From an uncultured Bacteroidales bacterium (lineage in GTDB: Bacteria > Bacteroidota > Bacteroidia > Bacteroidales > Muribaculaceae), in assembly GCA_945829225.1 (NCBI GenBank), contig CALZTY010000014.1:1-50487 (forward strand): a stretch of 50,487 bases of DNA, in the 5' to 3' direction. Below, one piece after another: positions 16,287 through 25,033 of the stretch (position 1 is its first letter; each line of letters starts with the position of its first letter). The translations under genes and the position numbers were made by a program. A model generated the notes under the pieces. It was not told the origin of the DNA and searched no databases. It worked only from the letters and a program-made list of their open reading frames with translations.

Positions 16287-19103
16287 TTATTCGGCGGGAT
16301 TGAGGATGATGAGCTGACGGTTGTTCTGGGCGAGGATGTCGTTCCAGAAGTTCATCAGGTCTTCAACGGTGATAGAGTTGTAAACGTCGACAGCACCGAG
16401 GAAGGTCATCACGTTGTTGAGATAGTAGTTGCCGATGGCACCTGCCCATGACTCGTTTTCGTCGAGGGCTTCGGTGGAAACCTTCACCATGTATTCGCGC
16501 ACGGTGGCGAGTTCGTCGGCAGTAATATTTTGACCCATTTCCACGATGATTTGGTCAACAGCGGCGAGGACTTCGTTGCGGAGTTCCGGCTTCATGGGGA
16601 AGGGGATGATGAGGTTGAAGTTAGCCTCGCCGGTGCGGTCCATCGAGCCGCGGGAGCCGATGGAGTAGGTAGCGCCCATTTCCTCGCGCACCTTGTTGAG
16701 GAGTCGAGTGCTCATGATTTGACCAACAATCGATGCGATAGCGCGATCCTTGGCGGTGTAAGTGCGCTTGCCGGCGTAGTTGTAGTAAGCCCATACTTGC
16801 GGGGTGGTCATGGTCACGCTCTTCTCGGTGACTTGAGCGCCGAGGGTGGGCTCGAGGTCGGCATTGGTGACATATTCTACGCTACCGGCGCCTGCGGGGA
16901 GGGTGGCGATGTATTGCTCTACCAGGGGCTTGAGTTCGTCGAGGGAGAAGTCACCCACGAATACGAAGGTGAAGTCGGCGGCATTGGCGAGCATCTGCTT
17001 GACGATGGCGTTGGTGCGGTCGCAGTTGGCGCGGTCGATGATGGCGCTGGTGATAAGTTGCTCGGAGGCAGCCTTGTACAGTACGCTCTGTACCAACTGC
17101 TGGAACTGGAACTCGGGAGTCGACTCTTGGTTGGAGAGAATACCCTTGAAGAGGTTCTGTCCGGCGGCAAATTCGTCAGCCTTGATGTCGAATTCGGTGA
17201 AGTAGGCATAGATGAGTTCCATCAGTGTGCCGAGGTCTTGCTTGGTAGCGTTGCCGTCGAGCGAGCGGTCATACTTGTCGATGCTCAGTCCGAGACCTAC
17301 TTGCTTGCCTTGCAGATACTTGGAGAGGTCGCTATTGGAGTATGCGCCCAAGCCGTAGTTGCCCATTGCGTAGGGCAGGAAGATGATATTGTCGGCTTCC
17401 TCGGCGGGGAGTACGCTGTAACCGCCCTTGGCAATAGCATAGAATTGGATATCGTTGTTCTTGAGGGTGGTGGGCTTAACAATCACCTTGACACCGTTGC
17501 TGAGAGTCCACTCGGTGGCATCCCACATGTCGCTGTGTTGCTCGGCGGCAACGGAGCCGGCTGCGGGGAGAGCGGGGATCAGCGGGTCGGTGCGCATCTC
17601 GTCCTTGTAGGGCTCGAGGTCCTCGGCGTCAACGGCGGCGAGGGCGTCAAGCACGCCTTGCTCGGTGGGCACGACGATGCCCTCGGCTTCAGGAACCATG
17701 ATGGCTACCACGCGGTTGTCCTCGCTGATCATTTCGGCAAGCATGCCATTGATTTGGTCGACGGTGAGGGCTTGAGCCATCATGTCGTAGATTTGCTTCT
17801 CGGTCTCGATGCCGGGGATGGGGGTGTTGTCGATAAAGGCGCGTACATACTCATATGAGTAGGACTCGCTGGGGGTCTTGTCGCGTTGGTCATATTGTTT
17901 CTGGATGCGCGAGAGGAATTCAGCCTTAGCGCGCTCGTATTCGCCGACGGTGAAGCCGCCACGCAGTGCGCGCATCACTTCGCGATAAGCAGCTTGGATA
18001 TCGTTGGTGATGTTGTCGTCCTTACCGATGACGGTGAGTAAGAGGGCGTCCTTGGTGCATGAGATGAAAAATTCGCCATAGCTAAAGCCGGCGTAGCCAA
18101 AGGGCGAGTCGGGCTTGTTGGCAATGTCGCTCAAGCGGGTGCTGAGCATATCGCCGATGAGAGTGGTGGCGTAATTAATGGGATAGAAGGCGATGGTGTT
18201 GCGTACTTCGCGGGGAATCAGGGGCTCCATCTTGAAGAACATCATAGCCATCTGACGGTCCATCTCGGGGTCGGCGCCAATGGCAACGATAGTGCCGGGG
18301 GTATCCTCAACGGGCACATAGTAGCGCTCCTTGGCGTTCTCGGGCATAGCGATGGGCGAGAAGATTTCCTTAATCTTGCCCTCGATGTAGGCGGGGTCGA
18401 TGTCACCGACCACGATGATAGCCTGCTGGTCGGGGCGATACCATGTGTGGTAGTAGTCGATGATGGCTTGCGGGGGGAAGTTGTCCACAACATCCATGAT
18501 GCCGATAGGCAGGCGCTCGCCATACTTGTTGTTGGGATATACGGTGGGCAACAACAGCTCCATGAGGCGCATCTGACCTACCGTGCGACGGCGCCACTCT
18601 TCGTGGATTACACCGCGCTCGTTGTCAATCTCGGCGGGGTCAAGGGTCAATCCGCACGACCAGTCGTGGAGGATGAGCAAGCACGAGTCTTGCACGCCTT
18701 GGCGAGCTACAGGTACCGACGAGATATTGTACACGGTCTCGTCTACGCTGGTATAGGCATTGAGGTTGGCACCGAATTTCACGCCGATGCTCTCGCAGTA
18801 GTTGATAATGCCCTTGCCGGGGAAGTTGTCAGTGCCATTGAAGCACATGTGCTCCAGGAAGTGTGCCAAGCCGCGCTGGTTGTCTTCCTCGAGGATTGAA
18901 CCAACCTTCTGTGCAATATAGAAGTCGGCTTGACCCTTCGGGGTCTCATTGTGACGGATGTAATAGGTGAGTCCGTTGGGCAATTGTCCCACGATGACGC
19001 CCTCTTCAACCGGGAGAGCCTCCATCATACCTTGGGCAGACATGCCCACAGCGGTAAACAACCCCATCAACAGGGCTATTCCGCATTTAAAAATCTTGTT
19101 CAT
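16287..19103 (-). CDS. Secreted M16-family zinc peptidase (two-domain, pitrilysin-like)
   Basis: A 938-residue exported metallopeptidase. A signal peptide (about 1-24, ending GMSAQ) is followed by an active N-terminal M16 half with inverted zinc motif HFLEH (His81, Glu84, His85) and the third ligand Glu162 in NERGVIHEEW. The second half (about residues 520-930) repeats the fold without the zinc motif. It carries the RLLNKVREEMGATYSIG segment, typical of the substrate-binding R/Y pair. Such enzymes degrade peptides in the periplasm. It is a single-gene unit with a -7 box upstream (19152-19159 on the minus strand) and a clear terminator. Confidence 0.92.
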   Translation of the reverse strand: MNKIFKCGIALLMGLFTAVGMSAQGMMEALPVEEGVIVGQLPNGLTYYIRHNETPKGQADFYIAQKVGSILEEDNQRGLAHFLEHMCFNGTDNFPGKGIINYCESIGVKFGANLNAYTSVDETVYNISSVPVARQGVQDSCLLILHDWSCGLTLDPAEIDNERGVIHEEWRRRTVGQMRLMELLLPTVYPNNKYGERLPIGIMDVVDNFPPQAIIDYYHTWYRPDQQAIIVVGDIDPAYIEGKIKEIFSPIAMPENAKERYYVPVEDTPGTIVAIGADPEMDRQMAMMFFKMEPLIPREVRNTIAFYPINYATTLIGDMLSTRLSDIANKPDSPFGYAGFSYGEFFISCTKDALLLTVIGKDDNITNDIQAAYREVMRALRGGFTVGEYERAKAEFLSRIQKQYDQRDKTPSESYSYEYVRAFIDNTPIPGIETEKQIYDMMAQALTVDQINGMLAEMISEDNRVVAIMVPEAEGIVVPTEQGVLDALAAVDAEDLEPYKDEMRTDPLIPALPAAGSVAAEQHSDMWDATEWTLSNGVKVIVKPTTLKNNDIQFYAIAKGGYSVLPAEEADNIIFLPYAMGNYGLGAYSNSDLSKYLQGKQVGLGLSIDKYDRSLDGNATKQDLGTLMELIYAYFTEFDIKADEFAAGQNLFKGILSNQESTPEFQFQQLVQSVLYKAASEQLITSAIIDRANCDRTNAIVKQMLANAADFTFVFVGDFSLDELKPLVEQYIATLPAGAGSVEYVTNADLEPTLGAQVTEKSVTMTTPQVWAYYNYAGKRTYTAKDRAIASIVGQIMSTRLLNKVREEMGATYSIGSRGSMDRTGEANFNLIIPFPMKPELRNEVLAAVDQIIVEMGQNITADELATVREYMVKVSTEALDENESWAGAIGNYYLNNVMTFLGAVDVYNSITVEDLMNFWNDILAQNNRQLIILNPAE

Positions 19104-19255
19104 AAGGTTCTAACTATAGTTTATTGTTTTGTTTCTTTGCCTATTAGACGACAAAAGTACCAAAAAATAACAAAACCACGCGTTAATAAAAGTTAATTAT
19201 CTATCGTTGCAGCCTGCCCTAAGGAACGAGTCAACACCCCGGCGGTCAATAATTG

Positions 19256-19567
19256 TTAATTCCCCTGTTCGTAATAGTATGAGTAGTCAATACCTTTCAT
19301 AAACAACTCGCGACTGTTAATCTCATCGGTGAGTGCTTCTTTCAGTAATCTTCGTATTTCGGTGTCATCAGTCACACTCACTCGCATGGCATTGAGATAG
19401 TCGTTTTTGTCAATTTTGCTCCAGTCAACACATCTTTGAAGTGAACGCTTAAGCATCAAATCCAACCAAATGCGAGTGCTGCGCCCATTACCTTCCATAA
19501 ACGGATGTGCCACGTTCATCTCTACATACTTGCTGATAATATCATCGAATGTATTATCCGGCATCAT
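19256..19567 (-). pseudogene. Fic-family C-terminal remnant
   Basis: Encodes the second half of a Fic AMP-transferase, with the active-site motif HPFMEGNGRSTR intact and the family ending (MKGIDYSYYYE). Full-length relatives have about 100 more residues at the N-terminus that complete the core fold. Here homology begins abruptly just before the first ATG (LPNIE in the same frame). A stop codon and the end of a BRO-N gene lie immediately upstream. This fits a deletion that fused two neighbouring genes. A short functional Fic is possible but unlikely. Confidence 0.65.
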
Positions 19568-19574
19568 TTCGATA

Positions 19575-19844
19575 TTAGGTAATATCGTCCATCACATCTG
19601 CCACACGCTTTTTGCCGTCAGGTCCAACTAACTTGAACTCGTGAGTGCTACTCACGGGTTGAATCCCCTGTGTTGCAAGTTTCTTTTTCAACCAACGCCA
19701 ATAGTTACCCGCTTTCACATAGTCGGATTCATTATTTATAGCACGAACGACATCAGTGGCAGAATAGTACCATTTGTTGTCGTCGTTGCTCCATATTGCA
19801 CGAACCTCTCTATTGTTATAAAACCGAATTGATATCTTGCTCAT
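19575..19844 (-). pseudogene. BRO-N domain fragment
   Basis: About 89 residues starting MSKISIRFYNNREVRAIW, a BRO family N-terminal domain of the kind found in phage-related Bacteroidales proteins. It contains WYYSATDVVRAIN and GNYWRWLKKKL, and ends where relatives continue. The start at 19844 is chosen because a promoter -7 box lies at 19873-19880; a longer frame from 19895 would begin upstream of it. The reading frame ends 7 bases before the Fic remnant. The gene therefore appears truncated at its 3' end by the same event. Confidence 0.6.
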
Positions 19845-19872
19845 TGATTGCCATAGTTTAGTCCTTGAGTTG

Positions 19873-19904
19873 CAAAAGTACGAAAAAAACGGCACTTAGT
19901 CAAT
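19873..19904 (-). promoter_or_regulatory. Promoter of the BRO-N fragment
   Basis: The minus strand shows TACTTTTG (plus 19873-19880) with ATTG about 20 bases upstream (plus 19901-19904). It would place the start of transcription near 19867, just before the ATG at 19844. Confidence 0.4.
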
Positions 19905-19963
19905 AAAAAGCGGATATGTTTTTATGTTTTTAAGCATTGGTAGGTGTGGGGTATAAAACAAAG

Positions 19964-19990
19964 AAAAGCCGGCCCCTGGGGTCGACTTTT
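19964..19990. terminator. Terminator after the small Cys-rich lipoprotein
   Basis: An almost symmetrical hairpin with arms AAAAG/CTTTT, CG pairs and a CCCC/GGGG core. There are T-rich flanks on both strands. It lies about 25 bases after the small lipoprotein gene on the minus strand. Confidence 0.6.
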
Positions 19991-20014
19991 ACTTTGTACT
20001 GTTGTGTTGAATAA

Positions 20015-20224
20015 TTATTCAGCGGCGGGAGCTTCAACGGGAGCCTCAGCAGCGCAAGAATCGCAAGCAGCAGCGCAGGTGTCGCAGCAAGCGGGAGCCT
20101 CTTCAACAACCTCAGTAGCCTCAGTAGCTACGGTGTCAGCAGCTTCAGTAGTAGCTTCGCTACCACCACAAGAGATCATTGATACGCCGAAAACAACAGC
20201 AAGTAAAAGAACTAACTTTTTCAT
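20015..20224 (-). CDS. Small Cys-rich lipoprotein
   Basis: A 69-residue product: a signal sequence with lipobox SMISC (Cys19) is followed by a mature chain of only about 50 residues made mostly of Ala, Glu, Thr, Val and Cys. Cysteines come as CC, C, C, C and C in ACCDTCAAACDSCAAE, a spacing that could bind a metal or form disulfides. The end is APVEAPAAE. A -7 box (minus strand, plus 20277-20284) and its own terminator support a real gene. No function is known to me. Confidence 0.7.
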   Translation of the reverse strand: MKKLVLLLAVVFGVSMISCGGSEATTEAADTVATEATEVVEEAPACCDTCAAACDSCAAEAPVEAPAAE

Positions 20225-20414
20225 TGTCTTTTTTGATTAAATAGTTAAACAATTGTTTAGTGCTTCAAAAACGCCACAAAGTTAAAGCAATATTTTGGAC
20301 TGAAAAAATTTTTTTGAACTTATTTTTCCGAGCCATCACTCGTTTTTGTGCGTTTTCTCTGCTAAATATCTGATTTATAATTAAATATGCTAATTGTTAA
20401 AAATTCATATTGAA

Positions 20415-22124
20415 CTAAACCTTTTCGGCACCGTGATGTCGGTTGGCGATATCATTAGCCTTGACGACCGCCTTGGTGATGTGGTCGCAGATGTTCTCGG
20501 TGCCGATGAGTTGGTCGATGCCGGCATGCTCGAGGCTCTCGCGCACATTATCGCGCACACCCGAGAGCACTACGCTGATGCCCTCTTCTTGAGATGCCTT
20601 GATCAGTATCTCGAGGTTGTGCATCGCCGTGGCATCGACAAATGCCACCTTGCGCATGCGGATGATGCGCACCACGGGGCGCTCGGCATGGGTCGAGCGC
20701 ATCAGTTCGTCAAACTTGGTGGCGATGCCGAAGAAGAACGGGCCGTCGATCTCATACACGCTGACCCCACGGGCAACGTTGAGCACCTCGTGGTTGGGGC
20801 TGTCGGTGCCCTCGTTCACGTCGAGTTGACCCGAGTAAGCCTTAATCTCGGTATTCTCCATGACGCGGCGCAGGAACAGCACGATGGCGAGCAGCAAGCC
20901 GATCTCGATGGCGATGGTGAGGTCGAATATCACAGTGAGCAGGAAGGTCACCGCCATCACCGAGATGTCGCTCTTGGGCGAGTGCAACAAGGCGCGGATG
21001 GTGCGCCAGCCACTCATATTATAAGCGGTGATGATGAGCACAGCCGCCAAGGTTGCCATAGGTATATAATTAATGAGAGGCATCAAGAACAGGAAGATTA
21101 GCAACAGCACCAGGGCATGGACGATGCCGGCTACGGGGGTGCGCCCGCCGTTGGTGATATTGGTCATGGTGCGCGCGATGGCGCCGGTCACCGGGATGCC
21201 CCCGAAGAAGGGTACGGTGATATTGGCGATGCCCTGCCCGATCAACTCGGTATTGGAGTTGGTGCGCGAGCCGGTGATACCGTCAGCCACGGTGGCAGAG
21301 AGTAGCGACTCGATGGCGCCCAACACCGCGATGGTGAATGCCGAGGGCAACAGCATATTGATGGTCGCCATGTCGATGGTGAGCGAGTGGGGCGTGGGAA
21401 TGTCGGTGGGCATATCACCGAAGCGGTCGCCGATGGTCTCCACTGAGAACCAGCCCGTGAATGTCGACAACAGCCACGAAGCTACGGTCACCACGATGAT
21501 GGCTATCAGCGCTCCGGGCAACTTCTTGGAGATGCGGGGCACACCGATGATGATGCCCAGCGACACTAAGCCCACAGCCAGGGTGATGAGGTCGGTCTTG
21601 CCCAGGTTGCAGAAGTATACGCCCCACTTGGGGATGAATTGACCGGGTATGTCGCTCAGATTCAAGCCCAAGAAGTCGTTGACCTGAGTCGAGAATATCG
21701 TCAAGGCGATACCCGCGGTGAAGCCTACCACGATGGGGTAGGGAATGAACTTGATGACCGTGCCGAGCCTGAACAAGCCCATAGCCACCAAGATGACACC
21801 CGCCATTGCTGTGGCTATCGCCAAGCCCGTCAAGCCGAATTGGGCGATGATGTTATATACAATAATGATAAAAGCGCCGGTGGGACCACCGATCTGCACC
21901 GAGCAACCACCAAAGAATGATACCATGAAGCCACCGATGATGGCTGTTACCATGCCGATAGTGGGGCTGACGCCCGATGCGATACCGAATGCGATTGCCA
22001 ACGGCAGGGCTACAATGCCCACAACGATGCCCGCGATGATGTCCTCGCGCAATCGCTCGGTCGAGTAATTTCTCAATGCGCTCCACAACTTGGGTCGCAG
22101 GTTGAGTGCTCCGGTAATACTCAT
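20415..22124 (-). CDS. SulP-family anion transporter with STAS domain
   Basis: A 569-residue inner-membrane carrier of the SulP (SLC26) family. About 12-14 helices run from residue 25 to 400, with the hallmark ALPLAIAFGIASGVSP near the N-terminus and GGCSVQIGGPTGAF in the third helix region. A C-terminal cytoplasmic STAS domain covers about residues 440-555 (VRIIRMRKVAFVDATAMHNLE). Members move sulfate, bicarbonate or other anions, usually with Na+ or H+. The substrate cannot be told from sequence alone. It is transcribed divergently from dcp. Confidence 0.9.
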   Translation of the reverse strand: MSITGALNLRPKLWSALRNYSTERLREDIIAGIVVGIVALPLAIAFGIASGVSPTIGMVTAIIGGFMVSFFGGCSVQIGGPTGAFIIIVYNIIAQFGLTGLAIATAMAGVILVAMGLFRLGTVIKFIPYPIVVGFTAGIALTIFSTQVNDFLGLNLSDIPGQFIPKWGVYFCNLGKTDLITLAVGLVSLGIIIGVPRISKKLPGALIAIIVVTVASWLLSTFTGWFSVETIGDRFGDMPTDIPTPHSLTIDMATINMLLPSAFTIAVLGAIESLLSATVADGITGSRTNSNTELIGQGIANITVPFFGGIPVTGAIARTMTNITNGGRTPVAGIVHALVLLLIFLFLMPLINYIPMATLAAVLIITAYNMSGWRTIRALLHSPKSDISVMAVTFLLTVIFDLTIAIEIGLLLAIVLFLRRVMENTEIKAYSGQLDVNEGTDSPNHEVLNVARGVSVYEIDGPFFFGIATKFDELMRSTHAERPVVRIIRMRKVAFVDATAMHNLEILIKASQEEGISVVLSGVRDNVRESLEHAGIDQLIGTENICDHITKAVVKANDIANRHHGAEKV

Positions 22125-22189
22125 AATGTGAAACCTTTTTTACCTTATCTTTACTTATTTATTGCGGCTCTATAGCCGCTTTCGGTGTG

Positions 22190-22219
22190 CAAAGTTACGC
22201 TATATTTTTGAATTACAAA
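22190..22219 (-). promoter_or_regulatory. SulP gene promoter
   Basis: The minus strand carries TTTG (plus 22216-22219), an 18-base spacer and TAACTTTG (plus 22190-22197), close to the Bacteroidota consensus. Its -33 box lies between the two boxes of the divergent dcp promoter. Confidence 0.65.
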
Positions 22220-22236
22220 AATTTCTGCTAATTTTG
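22207..22236 (+). promoter_or_regulatory. dcp promoter
   Basis: TTTG at 22207-22210, an 18-base spacer and TAATTTTG at 22229-22236 match the Bacteroidota promoter. The start of transcription would be near 22242, about 35 bases before the ATG. It overlaps the SulP promoter on the opposite strand. Confidence 0.7.
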
Positions 22237-22277
22237 CACTCCAATTACTAACTCATTATTTAACTAAAAGCACTGTT

Positions 22278-24362
22278 ATGCGACTTTCATTAATATTCGC
22301 AGCACTTTGTCTACCGATTATGACACAAGCCCAAAATGTCTTATTTGAAGACTTTAACACAACACATCAGACCCCTCCCTTCTCGGCAATCACCAATGAG
22401 CAGTGGATGCCAGCCATCGAGCGAGGCATCGCCAACGCCCGCGCCGAGGTGGATGCCATCACCTCCAATCCCGAGGCTCCGACATTTGAGAACACCATCG
22501 TAGCCCTCAACGACGTGGGCAGCGACCTCACTCGCGTCTTGGGTGTCTTCTTCCCGCTGTTGTCGGCAAATGCCGACGACGAGATGATGGAAATCTCCAT
22601 CAAGGCATCAGCCTTGCTGAGTGACTACTCCACCTCGCTCACCCTCAACGAGTCACTGTGGAAGCGCATCCGCGCCGTCTATGAGCAACGCGCCTCGCTC
22701 AACCTTACCACCGAGCAGTCAATACTGTTGCAAAAAGCCTACGACTCCTTTGCTCGCAACGGAGCCGAGCTCGAGGGCGATGCACGCGAGCAATATCGCG
22801 CCCTGTCGGCTGAGCTCTCAGAGTTGACTACCCGCTTCGGTCAAAATGTCCTCAAGGAGATGCCTACCCATCAGATATGGCTCACTGCCGACGACCTCGA
22901 CGGGCTGCCCGCCAACTTGGTGACCGCTGCAGCAGATGCCGCCGCAGCCGCCAATCGCTCCGGCGAGTATCTCTTCACCCTTGACCAGCCTGTCTATATG
23001 GCATTTATGAAGAGTTCCACACGCCGCGACCTGCGCGAGCAGTATTGGCGCACCTATCAATCGCGCAACCGCTCGGGCGAGTACAACAACATCCCCGTGA
23101 TGGTGCGCATCGCCGACTTGCGCTGTCAGATTGCCAAGCTCCTGGGCTATCCCGACTATGCCACATACTCGCTGCACGACACCATGGCTCACACCCCGGC
23201 TAATGTATACGACTTGCTCAACCGCCTGCGCGATGCCTACTACGAGCCTATGAAGCAAGAACTTGCCACCCTGTCGGCGTTTGCTTCCGAGATGGAGGGT
23301 CAGGAAATCACCCTCGCACCCTGGGACTACTCCTACTACTCCACCAAGTACAAGGCTGCCAATTACGACTTCGATGAGGAGGCATTGCGTCCATACTTCG
23401 AGTTGTCACACGTCGTTAAGGGCGTCTTCGGACTTGCAACACGCCTCTATGGCTTGCAGTTCACTCCCAACGACTCCATCGAGGTATACCATCCCGATGT
23501 AAAGGCGTATGATGTCACCAACGAAGCCGGCGAATTTATCGGCGTGCTTTACACCGACTTCTTCCCGCGCCCCAGCAAGCGCCCCGGAGCATGGATGACC
23601 AACTTCTCCGAGCAATTTGTTGACAACGCCGGCGTTGACCATCGCCCCTTGGTATCCATAGTGATGAACTTCACCAAGCCGACCTCCGAGACCCCCTCGT
23701 TGCTCACTCCCTATGAGGTTGAGACCTTTATGCATGAATTTGGTCACGCCCTCCACGGACTGCTGTCGCGAGTACACTATCAGACCCTTTCGGGCACCTC
23801 GGTGCTCCACGACTTTGTCGAGTTGCCCTCGCAGTTCAACGAGAACTTCCTCACCGAGAAGGAGTTCCTTGACAGTTTTGCCTTCCACTATATCACCGGC
23901 GAGGCAGTGCCCGAGGAACTTATCAACAAACTCAAGGCGCAAGCCCAATATGGGGCAGCCTATGCGTGCATGCGCCAACTGACCTTCGGCTTCCTGGATA
24001 TGGCATGGCACACCACCACGGCAGCTGTCGAGGACCCCATCGCCTTTGAGAACGCCGCTATCGCCGACGTACAGACCTTCGAGCCTATTGAGGGTACGAT
24101 GATTTCGCCCACATTCAGCCACATCTTCTCGGGAGGCTATGCCGCCGGCTACTATGGCTACAAGTGGGCAGAGGTGCTCGATGCCGATGCCTTCTCGCTC
24201 TTCCGCGAGAACGGAATCTTCGATCGCGCGACTGCCGACAGTTTCCGCACCAATATCCTCGAGCGAGGCGGCTCGGAAGACCCTGCCGAGTTGTATCGCC
24301 GCTTCCGTGGACGAGATCCGCAGATTGATGCCCTCCTTATCCGCGACGGAATAAAGAAATGA
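22278..24362 (+). CDS. dcp: M3-family peptidyl-dipeptidase Dcp
   Basis: A zinc metallopeptidase that removes dipeptides from the C-terminus of oligopeptides. The 694 residues start with a signal peptide (about 1-18, MRLSLIFAALCLPIMTQAQ), so it is probably periplasmic. The active site HEFGHALHG is at residues 486-494, with the third zinc ligand expected in VELPSQFNENF about 25 residues later. Other family marks are DYATYSLHDTMA and FSGGYAAGYYGYKWAEV. It overlaps the following small membrane protein gene by 4 bases. Confidence 0.93.
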   Translation: MRLSLIFAALCLPIMTQAQNVLFEDFNTTHQTPPFSAITNEQWMPAIERGIANARAEVDAITSNPEAPTFENTIVALNDVGSDLTRVLGVFFPLLSANADDEMMEISIKASALLSDYSTSLTLNESLWKRIRAVYEQRASLNLTTEQSILLQKAYDSFARNGAELEGDAREQYRALSAELSELTTRFGQNVLKEMPTHQIWLTADDLDGLPANLVTAAADAAAAANRSGEYLFTLDQPVYMAFMKSSTRRDLREQYWRTYQSRNRSGEYNNIPVMVRIADLRCQIAKLLGYPDYATYSLHDTMAHTPANVYDLLNRLRDAYYEPMKQELATLSAFASEMEGQEITLAPWDYSYYSTKYKAANYDFDEEALRPYFELSHVVKGVFGLATRLYGLQFTPNDSIEVYHPDVKAYDVTNEAGEFIGVLYTDFFPRPSKRPGAWMTNFSEQFVDNAGVDHRPLVSIVMNFTKPTSETPSLLTPYEVETFMHEFGHALHGLLSRVHYQTLSGTSVLHDFVELPSQFNENFLTEKEFLDSFAFHYITGEAVPEELINKLKAQAQYGAAYACMRQLTFGFLDMAWHTTTAAVEDPIAFENAAIADVQTFEPIEGTMISPTFSHIFSGGYAAGYYGYKWAEVLDADAFSLFRENGIFDRATADSFRTNILERGGSEDPAELYRRFRGRDPQIDALLIRDGIKK

Positions 24363-24829
24363 CCGAGCAGCCGTCAGTGGCAGTGCCGGCATCGGCATAT
24401 ATGTCGCTGATTGCTCGGCGACTGGCATGGCGCCTATGGTGGATAATCGCAACGGCTCTCGCTGCTATCGCCATAGGCGTTGCCATTGATTTGCGTGTAT
24501 CTATCGTGGGGCTGATGCTGTTGCTCGTCATCTATCCGGCGGTGATGTCCTTTGCCGTCTTGGTATATGGCTTGAAACAAGAAGTCGTTGACCGCACGAG
24601 CATAGCGCACGTCAGTGTGAGCGATGACAGCCTTGAAGTGAGCGATGACCGTGAGCGAGTGATCTGTGTCGTAAAGCCGGCGCAGGTGCGCTCGCTGTCA
24701 TACACCTGCGAGCGGGTGACGATTGCATATGGCAGCCGTGTAGATGATGTGCTCATCATCCCGCGCGAGATGCTCACAGCCGACGACCTTGACAAGTTGC
24801 AAGGCTATCGACCCATGGTCAGCCTGTAA
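24359..24829 (+). CDS. Two-helix membrane protein, YcxB-like
   Basis: A 156-residue protein whose ATG overlaps the dcp stop, so translation is coupled. Two hydrophobic helices (about 25-42 and 46-70) are followed by a soluble domain with the pattern of YcxB-like proteins: a strand-rich segment, then DDVLIIPREMLTADDLDKLQGY. No enzymatic motif is visible. It is the last gene before the terminator at 24849-24885. Function unknown. Confidence 0.6.
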   Translation: MTEQPSVAVPASAYMSLIARRLAWRLWWIIATALAAIAIGVAIDLRVSIVGLMLLLVIYPAVMSFAVLVYGLKQEVVDRTSIAHVSVSDDSLEVSDDRERVICVVKPAQVRSLSYTCERVTIAYGSRVDDVLIIPREMLTADDLDKLQGYRPMVSL

Positions 24830-24848
24830 ATAAGAACGAAACCATAAC

Positions 24849-24885
24849 AAAAAAGCGGACGATCCTCACGGACCATCCGCTTTTT
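24849..24885. terminator. Bidirectional terminator
   Basis: AAAAAGCGGA at 24850-24859 pairs with TCCGCTTTTT at 24876-24885, with an inner TCC/GGA pairing. It has T-runs in both directions. It ends the dcp operon and could also end a minus-strand small transcript starting near 24997. Confidence 0.85.
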
Positions 24886-24998
24886 GTAAACATACTGTGT
24901 ACTTAATGTTAGATTAATATGTCTATTCCAGATCTTTGATTAAATTCCACTATGACGTGTGTAGTATCTTCTATGAAAAAGCATTGATTGTATTTTTC
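24849..24998 (-). ncRNA. Candidate orphan small transcript or micro-gene
   Basis: The gene-free stretch 24886-25325 contains a well-formed minus-strand promoter (ATTG at plus 25030-25033, 19-base spacer, TACCTTTG at plus 25003-25010). About 110 bases downstream is a terminator, which predicts a transcript of about 150 bases with no annotated gene. An ATG at 25000 opens only nine codons (MKNTINAFS). If one T were added to the five-base homopolymer (plus 24976-24980), a 30-residue frame continuing FFIEDTTHVIVEFNQ would open to a TAA. It may be a small RNA, a decayed micro-gene or a sequencing-type indel. Confidence 0.4.
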
Positions 24999-25002
24999 AT
25001 TG

Positions 25003-25033
25003 CAAAGGTAATCATTATTTTTCTTTTGTCAAT
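25003..25033 (-). promoter_or_regulatory. Orphan promoter
   Basis: Minus-strand ATTG-N19-TACCTTTG fits the Bacteroidota consensus. The same bases form an inverted repeat GCAAAGGTA (25002-25010) / TACCTTTGC (25033-25041), so a regulator could bind the promoter symmetrically. Confidence 0.5.

Noticed and set aside
16530-17858. 442-codon open frame on the plus strand inside the M16 peptidase gene
   Set aside because: It lies entirely antisense to a gene with clear catalytic motifs, and its composition (Val, Gly, His, Leu) is typical of the reverse strand of GC-rich coding DNA.
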